From contig NZ_CP092915.1 of the NCBI RefSeq assembly GCF_022557175.1, forward strand, positions 310,001-374,000: a DNA stretch of 64,000 nt. Direction: 5' to 3'. This DNA comes from Mycolicibacterium sp. YH-1. Its GTDB lineage: Bacteria; Actinomycetota; Actinomycetes; Mycobacteriales; Mycobacteriaceae. Each line of letters starts with the position of its first letter. The stretch's first letter is position 1. Under the pieces are notes generated by a model, which had not been told where the DNA came from, did not search any database, and was given only the letters and a program-made list of their open reading frames with translations. Position numbers and translations under genes: made by a program. Below are positions 43,480-51,951 of this stretch, piece after piece.

Positions 43480-44892
43480 TCACCTACACACGGCGCCGAG
43501 GACACCGCACAGGGCGTCGACGGCCGCGCCGAAGGCGTGTTCGGCAGGTGTTCCGAAGCTCACCACGATCCCGTCGATGGCCGGTGTCTGCGATCCCGCG
43601 TCGGGATGGCGCAGCAGCGCGAGGCCCGACAGCGCGATACCCGCCTCGCCCGCGCGCCGCATGACCTCGGCCTCGGTGCCCTCGGGCAGCGTCAGCATCA
43701 GGTGCAGCCCCGCGGACAGCCCGCTGATCCCGACGTCGAACGGTGCGAGTGCCTCGACAAGGCGGTCGCGACGGCGCCGGTAGCTCAGGCGCATGCGTCG
43801 GACGTGCTTGTCGTAGTTGCCGCTGGCGATGAAGTCGGCCATCGTCAGCTGCGCGATGCCGCTGACGTAGAACTGCTGGCCGCCCATGGCGGTGATGGCC
43901 GCATCGATGAGGTCCTCGGGCAGCACCATCCAGCCCAGCCGCAGCACCGGCGACAGGCTCTTGCTGGCCGAACCCAGGTAGACCACGCGGTCGGGGTCCA
44001 GTCCCTGCACCGACCCGATGGGTTGGCGGTCGTAGCGGAACTCGCCGTCGTAGTCGTCCTCCAACAGGTAGCCATTGCTGCGCTGGGCCCAGTCGAGTAC
44101 CGCGGTGCGCCTGGTGGGGTGCAGTGGCACACCGTGCGGGAAGTGGTGGGCGGGGGTGAGGAGGGCAGCGGCGGCGTCGGTACGGTCCAGGCCGGCGATG
44201 ACGGCGCCGTGCTCGTCGATGGGCAGCGGTGTGGTCTGCACGCCGATGGCGGCGAGTGCCTCGCGGAACACGAAAAGCGAGTAGGCCTCGACGGCGATGG
44301 GCCCGGAATCGGCGAACACCCGGCCGAGGATCTCGACGGCGTGGCGGGTGCCCGCGCAGATGACAATCGAGTCGGGTGACGTGCGGACGCCGCGGACCCT
44401 GCCGAGGTACTCGGCGAGTGCCTCGCGCACTTCGATGCGCCCGCGTGGGTCGCTCATCCGCAGCGCCTCGGTGGGAGCGGTGGCGAGCGCGCGCCGGGTG
44501 GAGGCCAGCCATGCGCTGCGCGGGAACTCGGCGACGTCGGGTGAGCCCGGCATCAGGTTGTGGATCGGGGTGCCCGGTGCGGCCCGCGGCTGGCTGGGCA
44601 GCGGCGTGGCACGGGTGTTGACCACCCACGTCCCCGCGCCCTGTCGCGAGGCGAGCCAGCCCTCGGCGACCAGATCCGCGTAGGCCTCGGCGACGGTGTT
44701 GCGGGCCAATCCCAGGTCTGATGCCAGTGTGCGCGACGGCGGCAGCATGGTGTTGGGCGCGAGTCGGCCGGTGCGCACGGCGTCGCGCAGCGCGCTGAGC
44801 AGCAGGTCTCTGGCACCTCGCGCGCCGGGTGTGATCGCGGCGCGCAGGTCGAGGTGCAGATCGCGGCTTCCAGAATTGGCCCTCGAAGTCAC
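43480..44892 (-). CDS. MocR/PdxR-type GntR regulator with aminotransferase domain
   Basis: This regulator of about 470 residues fuses an N-terminal GntR winged helix (LLLSALRDAVRTGRLAPNTMLPPSRTLASDLGLARNTVAEAY) to a class I aminotransferase-like domain. The PLP lysine is in GSASKSLSPVLRLGW, and the phosphate-binding and aspartate segments (VLDWAQ, DDYDGEFRYD) are present. The GTG at 44892 gives the usual N-terminus; longer in-frame starts would run into the divergent gene. The 49-base divergent spacer contains a perfect palindrome likely to be its operator. MocR regulators sense PLP or amino-acid related ligands. The partner AhpD-like gene is the likely target. Confidence 0.9.
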   Translation of the reverse strand: MTSRANSGSRDLHLDLRAAITPGARGARDLLLSALRDAVRTGRLAPNTMLPPSRTLASDLGLARNTVAEAYADLVAEGWLASRQGAGTWVVNTRATPLPSQPRAAPGTPIHNLMPGSPDVAEFPRSAWLASTRRALATAPTEALRMSDPRGRIEVREALAEYLGRVRGVRTSPDSIVICAGTRHAVEILGRVFADSGPIAVEAYSLFVFREALAAIGVQTTPLPIDEHGAVIAGLDRTDAAAALLTPAHHFPHGVPLHPTRRTAVLDWAQRSNGYLLEDDYDGEFRYDRQPIGSVQGLDPDRVVYLGSASKSLSPVLRLGWMVLPEDLIDAAITAMGGQQFYVSGIAQLTMADFIASGNYDKHVRRMRLSYRRRRDRLVEALAPFDVGISGLSAGLHLMLTLPEGTEAEVMRRAGEAGIALSGLALLRHPDAGSQTPAIDGIVVSFGTPAEHAFGAAVDALCGVLGAVCR

Positions 44893-44901
44893 CCCTAGAT
44901 T

Positions 44902-44919
44902 GAACCATGTGGATGGTTC
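44902..44919. promoter_or_regulatory. Perfect palindrome between mocR-type gene and ahpD-like gene
   Basis: GAACCAT at 44902-44908 and ATGGTTC at 44913-44919 form seven-base arms around GTGG. It lies nine bases from the regulator start and 22 bases from the ahpD-like start, in the only spacer between the divergent genes. Inferred operator for the MocR-type protein, able to control both directions. Confidence 0.6.
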
Positions 44920-44941
44920 TTTGCGGTCTAGCGTTGTGGGC

Positions 44942-45412
44942 ATGACACAGACACTCGAACATCCCACCGCGATCGACCGGCTGAACATCTACAAGGTCTC
45001 GCCCGAGCTGTACGACGGCATGATGAAGCTCAGCACCGCGTCGGCGAAGGACATCGACCCCATCATCGGCGAGCTGATCAAGATCCGTGCCAGCCAGATC
45101 AACCACTGCGCGTTCTGCCTCGACATGCACGTCGCCGATGCCCGCAAGCTGGGTGAGACCGAGCAGCGTCTGGCGCTCATCGCCGCGTGGGACGAGGCAG
45201 GCACGCTGTTCACCGACAAGGAGCGTGCCGCCCTGGAGCTGACCGAGGCCATCACCGAACTGCACCACGGCCACGTGTCCGACGAGGTCTACGCCAAGGC
45301 CGCCGCGGTCTTCACCGAGAAGGAACTGGCGCAGGTGATCGGCATGGCTGTCACCATCAACGCATGGAACCGGTTCAACGTGGCCACCCGCATGAAGGCC
45401 CCGCGGCGCTAG
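44942..45412 (+). CDS. AhpD/carboxymuconolactone decarboxylase-family alkylhydroperoxidase
   Basis: This 156-residue protein is an AhpD-like member with the redox motif CAFCLDMH (two cysteines and the nearby histidine), preceded by KIRASQIN. The family reduces alkyl hydroperoxides through the cysteine pair and appears in oxidative defence. The ATG at 44942 starts right after the divergent promoter and palindrome. Longer in-frame starts overlap the regulator and can be dismissed. Control by the adjacent MocR-type regulator is likely from arrangement alone. Confidence 0.9.
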   Translation: MTQTLEHPTAIDRLNIYKVSPELYDGMMKLSTASAKDIDPIIGELIKIRASQINHCAFCLDMHVADARKLGETEQRLALIAAWDEAGTLFTDKERAALELTEAITELHHGHVSDEVYAKAAAVFTEKELAQVIGMAVTINAWNRFNVATRMKAPRR

Positions 45413-45422
45413 TGAGCGCTTT

Positions 45423-46166
45423 CTGACCACCCCGTCCGGCGCGGAGGTCGTCGTCGACGGCGACACCGTCATCAAGACCCACCGATGGGGCACGGACCCG
45501 CAGGCACTGGCACGACGCCTGCGGGTCGCCGTGCGTCTTCCGGAGTTGTTGTCGCCGTGCAGCGCCGAGCCCGAGCGGGTGGGCGACCGGTGGCGCACCC
45601 GCTGGCCGCGGGTCGACGTCGTGACAGCCGAACCGCGCGACCTGCCGTGGCGTGAGGCCGGCGAGCTGCTGGCGCGCCTGCACCGCGAGCCCGTCGAGGA
45701 CGTCACGTTGGGCCACGGTGCGTTGCAGCGATTGCGCCGCGCCATCGACCGTCTCGGTGGGGGACCGCGTGCCGCCGTCATCCGCGCCGCCGCGTCAGGG
45801 CTTCGCCTGCCACCTCCGCCGCAGGGCCGGGAGACGTTGGTGCACGGCGACTTTCACCTCGGTCAACTCGGCCGCCACGATGGCCGCTGGGTGCTCATCG
45901 ACATTGACGACCTGGGCGTCGGAGACCCCGCATGGGACCTGGCCCGGCCCGCCGGGTTCTGGGCGGTTGGCCTGGTGCCCGACGCCGACTGGCATGTGTT
46001 CCTCGACGGGTACCGCGGGGCGGGCGGGCCGGCGCTAACCGACGGTGACCCGTGGCCGACGCTGGAGCCGTTCGCCCGCGCCGCGGTCATCGCGGCGGCA
46101 GCCAACCACCCTGACGATGACGTGTTGGTTGCCGCATGCGAGCAGATGTCCTCGCTCGAGGACTAG
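45423..46166 (+). CDS. APH-family kinase with no usual start codon for its N-lobe
   Basis: The protein has APH motifs VHGDFHLGQLGRHDG and IDIDDLGVGDPAWDLARPAG. The first ATG/GTG/TTG in frame is the GTG at 45531 (210 residues), but the 36 codons before it encode a typical kinase N-lobe (GAEVVVDGDTVIKTHR, with a candidate ATP lysine). A CTG at 45423 could start the full 247-residue protein. Alternatively, the GTG at 45412 in another frame (GTGAGCGCTTTCTGA), which starts on the last base of the ahpD-like stop, would connect to this frame with a one-base change. It follows the ahpD-like gene directly. Substrate unknown. Confidence 0.75.
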   Translation: MTTPSGAEVVVDGDTVIKTHRWGTDPQALARRLRVAVRLPELLSPCSAEPERVGDRWRTRWPRVDVVTAEPRDLPWREAGELLARLHREPVEDVTLGHGALQRLRRAIDRLGGGPRAAVIRAAASGLRLPPPPQGRETLVHGDFHLGQLGRHDGRWVLIDIDDLGVGDPAWDLARPAGFWAVGLVPDADWHVFLDGYRGAGGPALTDGDPWPTLEPFARAAVIAAAANHPDDDVLVAACEQMSSLED

Positions 46167-46501
46167 CTCGAGAAGAACAGTCGGCCGAAGCCCTGCTTGC
46201 GGTAGTGCTTGTTACCGCGGTTGCCCCAGCCCGGGCCGTATCCGTAGTCGGGTCCCGGCGCGTAGCCCTGCTGGACCGGTGGCGGCGGCGGTGCCGCCTG
46301 CGCGAACCGGCTCTCCATCTGAGTCAACGACTCGAGTTCACCGAAGTCGAGGAAGATCCCCTTGCAGGTATCGCATTGTTCCAGGTGGATGCCGTTGCGC
46401 TCATAGGTCTTCATGACCCCGGCGCACTTCGGACACAGCAGGGTGTTGCCCACGCTGGGCATCGACGGAGACTTCGGCGGCTCATATGGCGGGATGCTCA
46501 T
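46163..46501 (-). CDS. TFIIB-type zinc-ribbon protein
   Basis: This 112-residue protein carries one zinc ribbon of the zf-TFIIB family: CPKCAGVMKTYERNG, then CDTCKGIFLDFGELESL. A Pro/Gly/Tyr-rich tail and a basic end follow (GNKHYRKQGFGRLFFSS). Such small bacterial proteins have no settled role. The start at ATG 46501 (MSIPPYEPP) is preferred over an upstream GTG. It is convergent with the APH-like gene and shares a CTAG stop palindrome with it. Confidence 0.82.
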   Translation of the reverse strand: MSIPPYEPPKSPSMPSVGNTLLCPKCAGVMKTYERNGIHLEQCDTCKGIFLDFGELESLTQMESRFAQAAPPPPPVQQGYAPGPDYGYGPGWGNRGNKHYRKQGFGRLFFSS

Positions 46502-46553
46502 GTATCGCCAACGTCCGAACATCCTGGGAAGTGCCTGAGAGCCACCACCCACC

Positions 46554-46620
46554 CCCGCCGAACGTGAAGTAGATGGTCAACTCTCGCGCGAAGATCGACA
46601 TCTAGTTCACGTTCGGCGGG
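46554..46620. repeat. Long inverted repeat (22-base arms) between two minus-strand genes
   Basis: Arms 46554-46575 and 46599-46620 are complementary over 22 bases with one mismatch; the outer 15 (CCCGCCGAACGTGAA/TTCACGTTCGGCGGG) are perfect. The loop is 23 bases. The element ends six bases before the stop of the hydrolase gene at 46627. It could be a transcription terminator for that gene or a small palindromic mobile element of the REP or MITE kind. Confidence 0.75.
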
Positions 46621-46626
46621 CCCGGG

Positions 46627-47466
46627 TCACACGACGTGCTTGCCCCGCGGCTTGGTGTCGGCGTACGCCAGCGCCCAGTCCAGCGCGTGGTCGGCGACGG
46701 CCTCCCAACCGGGTGCGGCGCACGTCCAGTGGTCGCGGCCCTCGAACTCGTAGTACTCGGTGACCGCCGGCGACTTCGCGTAGTGCTTGGCGTTGGACTT
46801 GTTGACCGACGGCGGCATGATGTGGTCCTTCTCGCCGCCGATGAACAGCAGCGGCGCCCGGTCCGCCTTGTAGTCCACCCACGTCTCCTGGTGTCCGGGC
46901 TGGAAGTTGGCGATCAGCCCGTAGTGCCAGACCCAACTGCCCGGCGCCGCAATCGCATAGCGCTCCCACACCGCGTCGGAGTCCTCTCGCGACAGTGTGT
47001 TCGTGAAGGCGTAGTGAAACTCCTCCTGCGTGAAGCCCACGGCCTTGTGGATGTTGGCCGGGTTCTTCAGCGCCGGGAACAGCGACTTCACCTGTGACAG
47101 TGGGTTCACGCGCACGCCCTCGGTCGGCGCGGAGTCCACGACCACGGCGGCGGCGCCGAGCCCGCGCGCCAACAGCAGCTGCGTCAGCGTGCCGCCAAAC
47201 GAGTGGCCCATGATGATCGGCGGCACCTCGACGGACTCGATGGCGCTCGCCAGATGGTCGACCGTCTCGGGGACGGTGAGCTTGGCGATGACGTCGGGGT
47301 TGGCGCGCAGTTCCTCGACCTCGATCTCGAAGCCCGGGTATGCCGGGGTCAGGACGCGGTAGCCCTTCTCCTCGAAGCGGGCCTTCCAGCCCTCCCAGCT
47401 GCGCGGCGTCATCCAGAGGCCGTGCACCAGGACGATGGTGTCGCAGGGTGGTTGGTTGGCGGTCAT
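46627..47466 (-). CDS. Alpha/beta hydrolase
   Basis: This 279-residue protein has the alpha/beta hydrolase layout: LVHGLWMTPRSWEGW (oxyanion region, residues ~13-27), nucleophile elbow MGHSFGGTL, an acidic segment GGEKDHIMPP and the catalytic histidine in GRDHW. It has no signal peptide. The substrate is unknown. The start lies one base after the stop of the chloroperoxidase-like hydrolase, so the two are in one operon, presumably under the LAL regulator encoded upstream. A long inverted repeat follows. Confidence 0.85.
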   Translation of the reverse strand: MTANQPPCDTIVLVHGLWMTPRSWEGWKARFEEKGYRVLTPAYPGFEIEVEELRANPDVIAKLTVPETVDHLASAIESVEVPPIIMGHSFGGTLTQLLLARGLGAAAVVVDSAPTEGVRVNPLSQVKSLFPALKNPANIHKAVGFTQEEFHYAFTNTLSREDSDAVWERYAIAAPGSWVWHYGLIANFQPGHQETWVDYKADRAPLLFIGGEKDHIMPPSVNKSNAKHYAKSPAVTEYYEFEGRDHWTCAAPGWEAVADHALDWALAYADTKPRGKHVV

Positions 47467-47467
47467 C

Positions 47468-48310
47468 TCAGTTCCTTTCGGTGGAGTTGATGAAGGCGAG
47501 CAGGTCCGCGTGCAGACGCGCGCGGTCGGTGTCAGGAAGGCCGTGCGGGCGACCCTCGTACACCTTGAGGACCGCGCCGTCGATCAGGTCGGCGGAGCGC
47601 TTCCCTCCGACGTCGAACGGGACGATCTGATCGTCGTCGCCGTGGATCACGAGGGTGGGGACGTCGACGGCCCGGAGGTCAGCCCGGAAGTCGGTGGCCG
47701 AGAACGCGGCGATGCACTCGTAGGCCGCGCGGTGCCCGCAGGTCATGCTCTGGTGCCAGAAGGCGTCGCGAACACCCTGGGACACAGCGTTTTCGGGGCC
47801 GCTGCGGTTGTTGCCGAAGAAGGGGCCGTCGGCGAGGTCGCGGTACAGCTGTCCGCGGTCCGTCGCCTCCCCGGTGCGCAACGCGTCGAACGTCGCCAAT
47901 GCCAGTCCCTCGGGATTGTCCTCGGTGCGCAGCATCAGCGGTGGGACGGCGGACACCAGTACCAGTCGCGCCACGCGCCGCGACCCGTGCCTGGCGAGGT
48001 AGCGGACGACCTCACCGCCACCCGTCGAGTGCCCGACCAGCGTGACGTTCGTGAGGTCCAGTGTGTCGATGAGCGTCGCCAGATCGTCGGCGTAGGTGTC
48101 CATTTCGTTGCCGTGCCAGGTCTGTGTCGACCGGCCGTGCCCGCGTCGGTCGTGCGCGATCACGCGGTGTCCGTTGGTGGCCAGGAAGACCGCGGCGGCC
48201 TCCCACGCATCGCCGTTGAGCGGCCAGCCGTGACTGAGGACGACGGGGTTGCCCGAGCCGAAGTCTCTGAAGAAGATCTGCGTGGCGTCCTCGGTCGTCA
48301 CATGCGGCAT
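47468..48310 (-). CDS. Alpha/beta hydrolase of the non-haem chloroperoxidase type
   Basis: This 280-residue protein resembles cofactor-free haloperoxidase/esterase enzymes: [28 protein letters not shown], the elbow [31 protein letters not shown] and a late histidine in YEGRPHG. In vivo these act mainly as esterases or perhydrolases, and halogenation is a side activity. It lies between the LAL regulator gene (61 bases upstream) and a second hydrolase (one base downstream), suggesting a small regulated catabolic unit. Confidence 0.87.
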   Translation of the reverse strand: MPHVTTEDATQIFFRDFGSGNPVVLSHGWPLNGDAWEAAAVFLATNGHRVIAHDRRGHGRSTQTWHGNEMDTYADDLATLIDTLDLTNVTLVGHSTGGGEVVRYLARHGSRRVARLVLVSAVPPLMLRTEDNPEGLALATFDALRTGEATDRGQLYRDLADGPFFGNNRSGPENAVSQGVRDAFWHQSMTCGHRAAYECIAAFSATDFRADLRAVDVPTLVIHGDDDQIVPFDVGGKRSADLIDGAVLKVYEGRPHGLPDTDRARLHADLLAFINSTERN

Positions 48311-48371
48311 GCGATGAAGCCTCCGGCACCACCGTCGTCACCGGACCACGTGGACCACGTAGTCGCGACGG

Positions 48372-51110
48372 TCAGTCGCCGCGGCCGAACCGCTCGCCGA
48401 GTTGCCTGCGGGATGAGACGCCGAGCTTCCCGAACACCTTCCGCAGGTGGTAGTCGACGGTGTTGGCACTGATGAACAGGGCGGCACCGATCTCGGCGTT
48501 GGTCTGCCCGTCGGCGGCCAGGCGCGCCACGGACGCCTCGCGGGGGGACATCTCGACACCGGCCACCAGTTCGCGATGCGACATCGTCTCGCCAGTGGCA
48601 GCCAGTTCGGTCCGGGCCCGCGCGGCGAAGGCGGGCGCGTCTATCCGGTCGAAGATCTCGACGGCGGTGCGCAGCTGCGTGCGCGCGTCGCGCCTGCGTC
48701 GCATCCGCCGCAGCCACTCGCCGTACAGCAGGTGCGCACGACCCAGATCGGCGGGTGTGTCCGCCACGTCGAGGAACTCGATCGCCTGCAGATAGTGCAT
48801 CTCGGCCTGGTCGTCGGTGGCCAACAGTGCGCGGCACCGCTGATCGAGTCCGCGTAGTGCCGCCGTGCCGCTGGCGGCCGCCATCGCGGCGATCCGACCT
48901 GCCGTCCGCTCGGCGTCCTCGGCCTGGCCGCTACGGGCCGACGCCTCGACGTAGTCGGCGAATCGGATGTAGGTCACCTGTAGCAGTGGCGCCTCGATGA
49001 TGGGCTTGAGTCGGGTGTGCGCGTCGAGGTAGTGGCCCTCGGCGAGGTCGCGGATGGCGAGCGCGGTGACGGCGGAGGTGTGTACGCCGCCGAAACCCAT
49101 GGTGCGCACCACATCGGAGATCAGTTCCACCTGGTCACGCGGGGCCCCGGTCCACGCCAGATGGGCGACGTTGACGACGTTCTCAGCCTCGTAGCCGATG
49201 GCCTGGCGCAATTCGCGAACCTGTTTGACGAAGACACCGCATGCGGCGGGATCACCGGCATCGAGTTCCAGGAGCGACCGCACCCACAGCACCGTGTCGA
49301 GGGTGCGCAGGTCGCCGGCCTCCCGAGCGATGTCTGCGAGTCGGTCGAGGTAGTCCACACCTGTCTTCTTGTCGAAAAGCGCTGTGCTGAGGGTTATCCC
49401 GACGTAGCCGTAGGAGGCCACCTCCCGATCGTCGAGTGCGGCGAGGGTGTCCAGCGCCGTTCGCATCAGCGGCACCGCCTCGGCGTACGGCAGCAGTGCG
49501 TGCGCCGCGAGCCCCCGCATGATGATTGCTCGCGGGCCCTCCAGCAGATCGGCGCCGGCCAATACGCGGCGGCCGAGTTCGTCCAATGTGGTGCCCTGCA
49601 TCAAGGCGTCGGCGACGAAAGCGAGTTCGAAGGCGCGCAGGAGTGCTCTCTGCTCCAGGTCGGGGTCCTTGCCATGAAACTGGTCGGCGGCCGACAGCAG
49701 GTCCGCCGGAGCCCGCATGATGGGTGCGGGATCGGCGATGAAGAGGGCAATTTCGCAGCGCAACTTGATCATCCGTCCGTGCTGAACGGAGACGAGGTCA
49801 TCGGGATCGATGCTGTCGAGCAGATCCTTCGACAGCTGTGCCGCTCCCGCATCGGCGGCGGCCTCGGCGGCGAACAGCAGGCGATCGTTGCGTTTCGCGC
49901 CGCGAGGCGTGAGATCGGCGGCGCGGGTGAGCAGCCGAGCCTGCGAGACCAGGCCGCCGCGGCGCGCGGCGCGCTCGGCGACGGCCTCAAGCCTGTCGGC
50001 GACAGCGGCGTCGGTACCGGTGGTGGACTCCGCGGCATGCCAGGCCTCGACGTCGAGCAGGCCGAGGGCACCGGCCCGTAACGCCAGAGCCGCGTGAACG
50101 CGTCGACGGTCCATCCCGGGCGCCGCGCCGTACACCGCTGAGCGCACCAAGGGGTGCCGGAACGTGATGGAGTCGCTGATGGCGATCAACTGAGCATGTG
50201 CGGCATCCGACGCGCAGTCGGGTGAGAGGCCAAGGGCCGCAGCCGCACTCATGATGAGCGTGCGGTGTCCGGCGGGCTCGGCGGCGGCCAGGAGCAGCCA
50301 CACCTGGGCATCGTCGGGCAGTTCGCGGACCTGACGTAGGTAGTGCGCCTCCAGTTGGCTGCTGATCGGGACAGGTTCGGTGGACAGCGACAAGTGGGTG
50401 AGCTGTCGGATGTTCAGATCGCGGGCCAGGTCGATCAGGGCAAGGGGATTGCCGCCGGTTGCCGTGGCGATCCGGGTGGCGGCGTACGGATCGATCAAGT
50501 CGGGGGCGGTGGTGCTCAACAGCGACACGGCCGAGGCGGTGTCGAGGCCGCCGAGCCGCAGGGCTGGGATTCCGGCCAACTGTGACGTGGCCTCGTCGGT
50601 GTCGCGGGCGCCGAACAACAGGGCGGTCGACTCGGCCTGCAGTCGCCGCGCGACGAATGCCAGGACGTCACGCGACTCGGAGTCCAGCCAGTGGGCGTCG
50701 TCAACGACGCAGATCACGGGTCTCGTACCGCCCGCCTCGGCCAGCAGGCCGAGCATGCCCAGCCCGACGAGGAACCGATCGGGTGCTGGGCCCTCCTCGA
50801 TACCCCACGCGACGGCCAGTGCCTGCCGCTGGCGGGCAGGCAGGGCGTCGACGTGCTCGGTGAGTGGAATCCCCATCCGCTGCAGTGCGGCGAACGGCAT
50901 CGCCAGTTCGGCCTCGAACCCGTCGGAGCGGATGACGGTGACGCCTGCCTGGTCGCAGGTCGCGGCTTCCAGCAGAGCGGTCTTGCCGATGCCGGGGTCG
51001 CCGCTGACCACCAGCGCACCGCCCGTCCCGTTGCGGGCACGGGTGATCAGGGTGCGCAGCGCGTGCACCTCGTCCGCACGCCCGACCAACGGGGCGGGCG
51101 AGGACGACAC
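48372..51110 (-). CDS. Large ATP-binding LuxR-family (LAL) transcriptional regulator
   Basis: This 912-residue regulator has an N-terminal AAA/NTPase domain with Walker A GDPGIGKT (37-44) and Walker B VICVVDDAHWLD (~135-146). A long helical TPR-like middle region follows, and a C-terminal LuxR helix-turn-helix begins at MSPREASVARLAADGQTNAEIG and continues to NTVDYHLRKVFGKLGVSSRR. LAL proteins are MalT-like activators that bind an inducer. The GTG start is 10 bases after the wzm stop on the same strand, so it may be read through from the wzt-glfT1-wzm operon. The two hydrolase genes directly downstream are plausible targets. Confidence 0.92.
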   Translation of the reverse strand: MSSSPAPLVGRADEVHALRTLITRARNGTGGALVVSGDPGIGKTALLEAATCDQAGVTVIRSDGFEAELAMPFAALQRMGIPLTEHVDALPARQRQALAVAWGIEEGPAPDRFLVGLGMLGLLAEAGGTRPVICVVDDAHWLDSESRDVLAFVARRLQAESTALLFGARDTDEATSQLAGIPALRLGGLDTASAVSLLSTTAPDLIDPYAATRIATATGGNPLALIDLARDLNIRQLTHLSLSTEPVPISSQLEAHYLRQVRELPDDAQVWLLLAAAEPAGHRTLIMSAAAALGLSPDCASDAAHAQLIAISDSITFRHPLVRSAVYGAAPGMDRRRVHAALALRAGALGLLDVEAWHAAESTTGTDAAVADRLEAVAERAARRGGLVSQARLLTRAADLTPRGAKRNDRLLFAAEAAADAGAAQLSKDLLDSIDPDDLVSVQHGRMIKLRCEIALFIADPAPIMRAPADLLSAADQFHGKDPDLEQRALLRAFELAFVADALMQGTTLDELGRRVLAGADLLEGPRAIIMRGLAAHALLPYAEAVPLMRTALDTLAALDDREVASYGYVGITLSTALFDKKTGVDYLDRLADIAREAGDLRTLDTVLWVRSLLELDAGDPAACGVFVKQVRELRQAIGYEAENVVNVAHLAWTGAPRDQVELISDVVRTMGFGGVHTSAVTALAIRDLAEGHYLDAHTRLKPIIEAPLLQVTYIRFADYVEASARSGQAEDAERTAGRIAAMAAASGTAALRGLDQRCRALLATDDQAEMHYLQAIEFLDVADTPADLGRAHLLYGEWLRRMRRRRDARTQLRTAVEIFDRIDAPAFAARARTELAATGETMSHRELVAGVEMSPREASVARLAADGQTNAEIGAALFISANTVDYHLRKVFGKLGVSSRRQLGERFGRGD

Positions 51111-51120
51111 AGTTTGGTTT

Positions 51121-51951
51121 TTACACCCAGTACGGCACGCGCGCTCGGTACTGGCGCATGGCGAACGCCGTCACGGTCCAGCCGACGATCGTCAACACGA
51201 TCACCACCACCCAGTGATGCAGCTCCTGATCGGCGCCGAGCAGCGGCGCGCGCACGATGTCGAGATAGTGCAGCAGGGGGTTGAACTCGATGATCTTCGC
51301 CCAGCCGCCTGCGCCCTGACTGCGCAGTGTCTGGTCGTTCCAGATGATCGGTGTCATATAGAAGAGCAGCTGCACCAGACTGAACAGCAGCGGGCTGATA
51401 TCGCGGTAACGCGTGGCCAGGATGCCGAAGCACAGTGCGACCCAGACGCAGTTCAGCACGATGAGGGCGAGCGCCGGGATGAAGGTCAGATCGGTCCACT
51501 TCCACGGCTGCGGATAGATGATCGCGATCACCACGAAGATGATGATGTTGTGCGCGAACAGGATCACCTGTCGCCACACCATGCGGTACACGTGCACCGA
51601 CAGGGGTGTCGGTAACTGTTTGATCAGGCCCTCGTTGGCGACGAAGACGTCGGCGCCCTCCAGGATGGACGCGTTGATCAGGTTCCAGATGATCAATCCG
51701 AGCGTGACATACGGCAGGTGCTCGGACAGCTCGAGTTTGAACAGCTTGGAGTACAGGCCACCGAGCGCCACGGCCATGGTGCCCGTCGCGATGGTGATCC
51801 AGATGGGACCAAGCACTGAACGCCGGTAGCGCTGCTTGATGTCCTGCCAGCCCAGGTGCAGCCACAGCTCGCGCTTGGCGAACCCCTCGGCCAGATCACC
51901 CCAGGCGCGCGCGAAGGTCCGCGACTGCGCGGCCGCGTCGGTGAACGTCAT
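51121..51951 (-). CDS. wzm: ABC transporter permease Wzm (galactan export, Rv3783-like)
   Basis: This 276-residue ABC-2 type permease has a cytoplasmic amphipathic N-terminus (LHLGWQDIKQRYRRSVLGPIWITI), the hallmark of polysaccharide exporters, and about six transmembrane helices. With Wzt it is thought to flip the lipid-linked galactan across the inner membrane for arabinosylation. The ATG overlaps the glfT1 stop by four bases. It is the last gene of the conserved wzt-glfT1-wzm set. Confidence 0.94.
   Translation of the reverse strand: MTFTDAAAQSRTFARAWGDLAEGFAKRELWLHLGWQDIKQRYRRSVLGPIWITIATGTMAVALGGLYSKLFKLELSEHLPYVTLGLIIWNLINASILEGADVFVANEGLIKQLPTPLSVHVYRMVWRQVILFAHNIIIFVVIAIIYPQPWKWTDLTFIPALALIVLNCVWVALCFGILATRYRDISPLLFSLVQLLFYMTPIIWNDQTLRSQGAGGWAKIIEFNPLLHYLDIVRAPLLGADQELHHWVVVIVLTIVGWTVTAFAMRQYRARVPYWV

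Noticed and set aside
43484..45781. A 765-codon minus-strand frame spanning the MocR, AhpD-like and APH region
   Set aside because: Composition is typical of an out-of-frame high-GC translation; it overlaps three genes with motifs.
48298..48837. A 179-codon minus-strand frame overlapping the end of the LAL gene
   Set aside because: Out-of-frame shadow of the LuxR helix-turn-helix region, Arg-rich with no motif.
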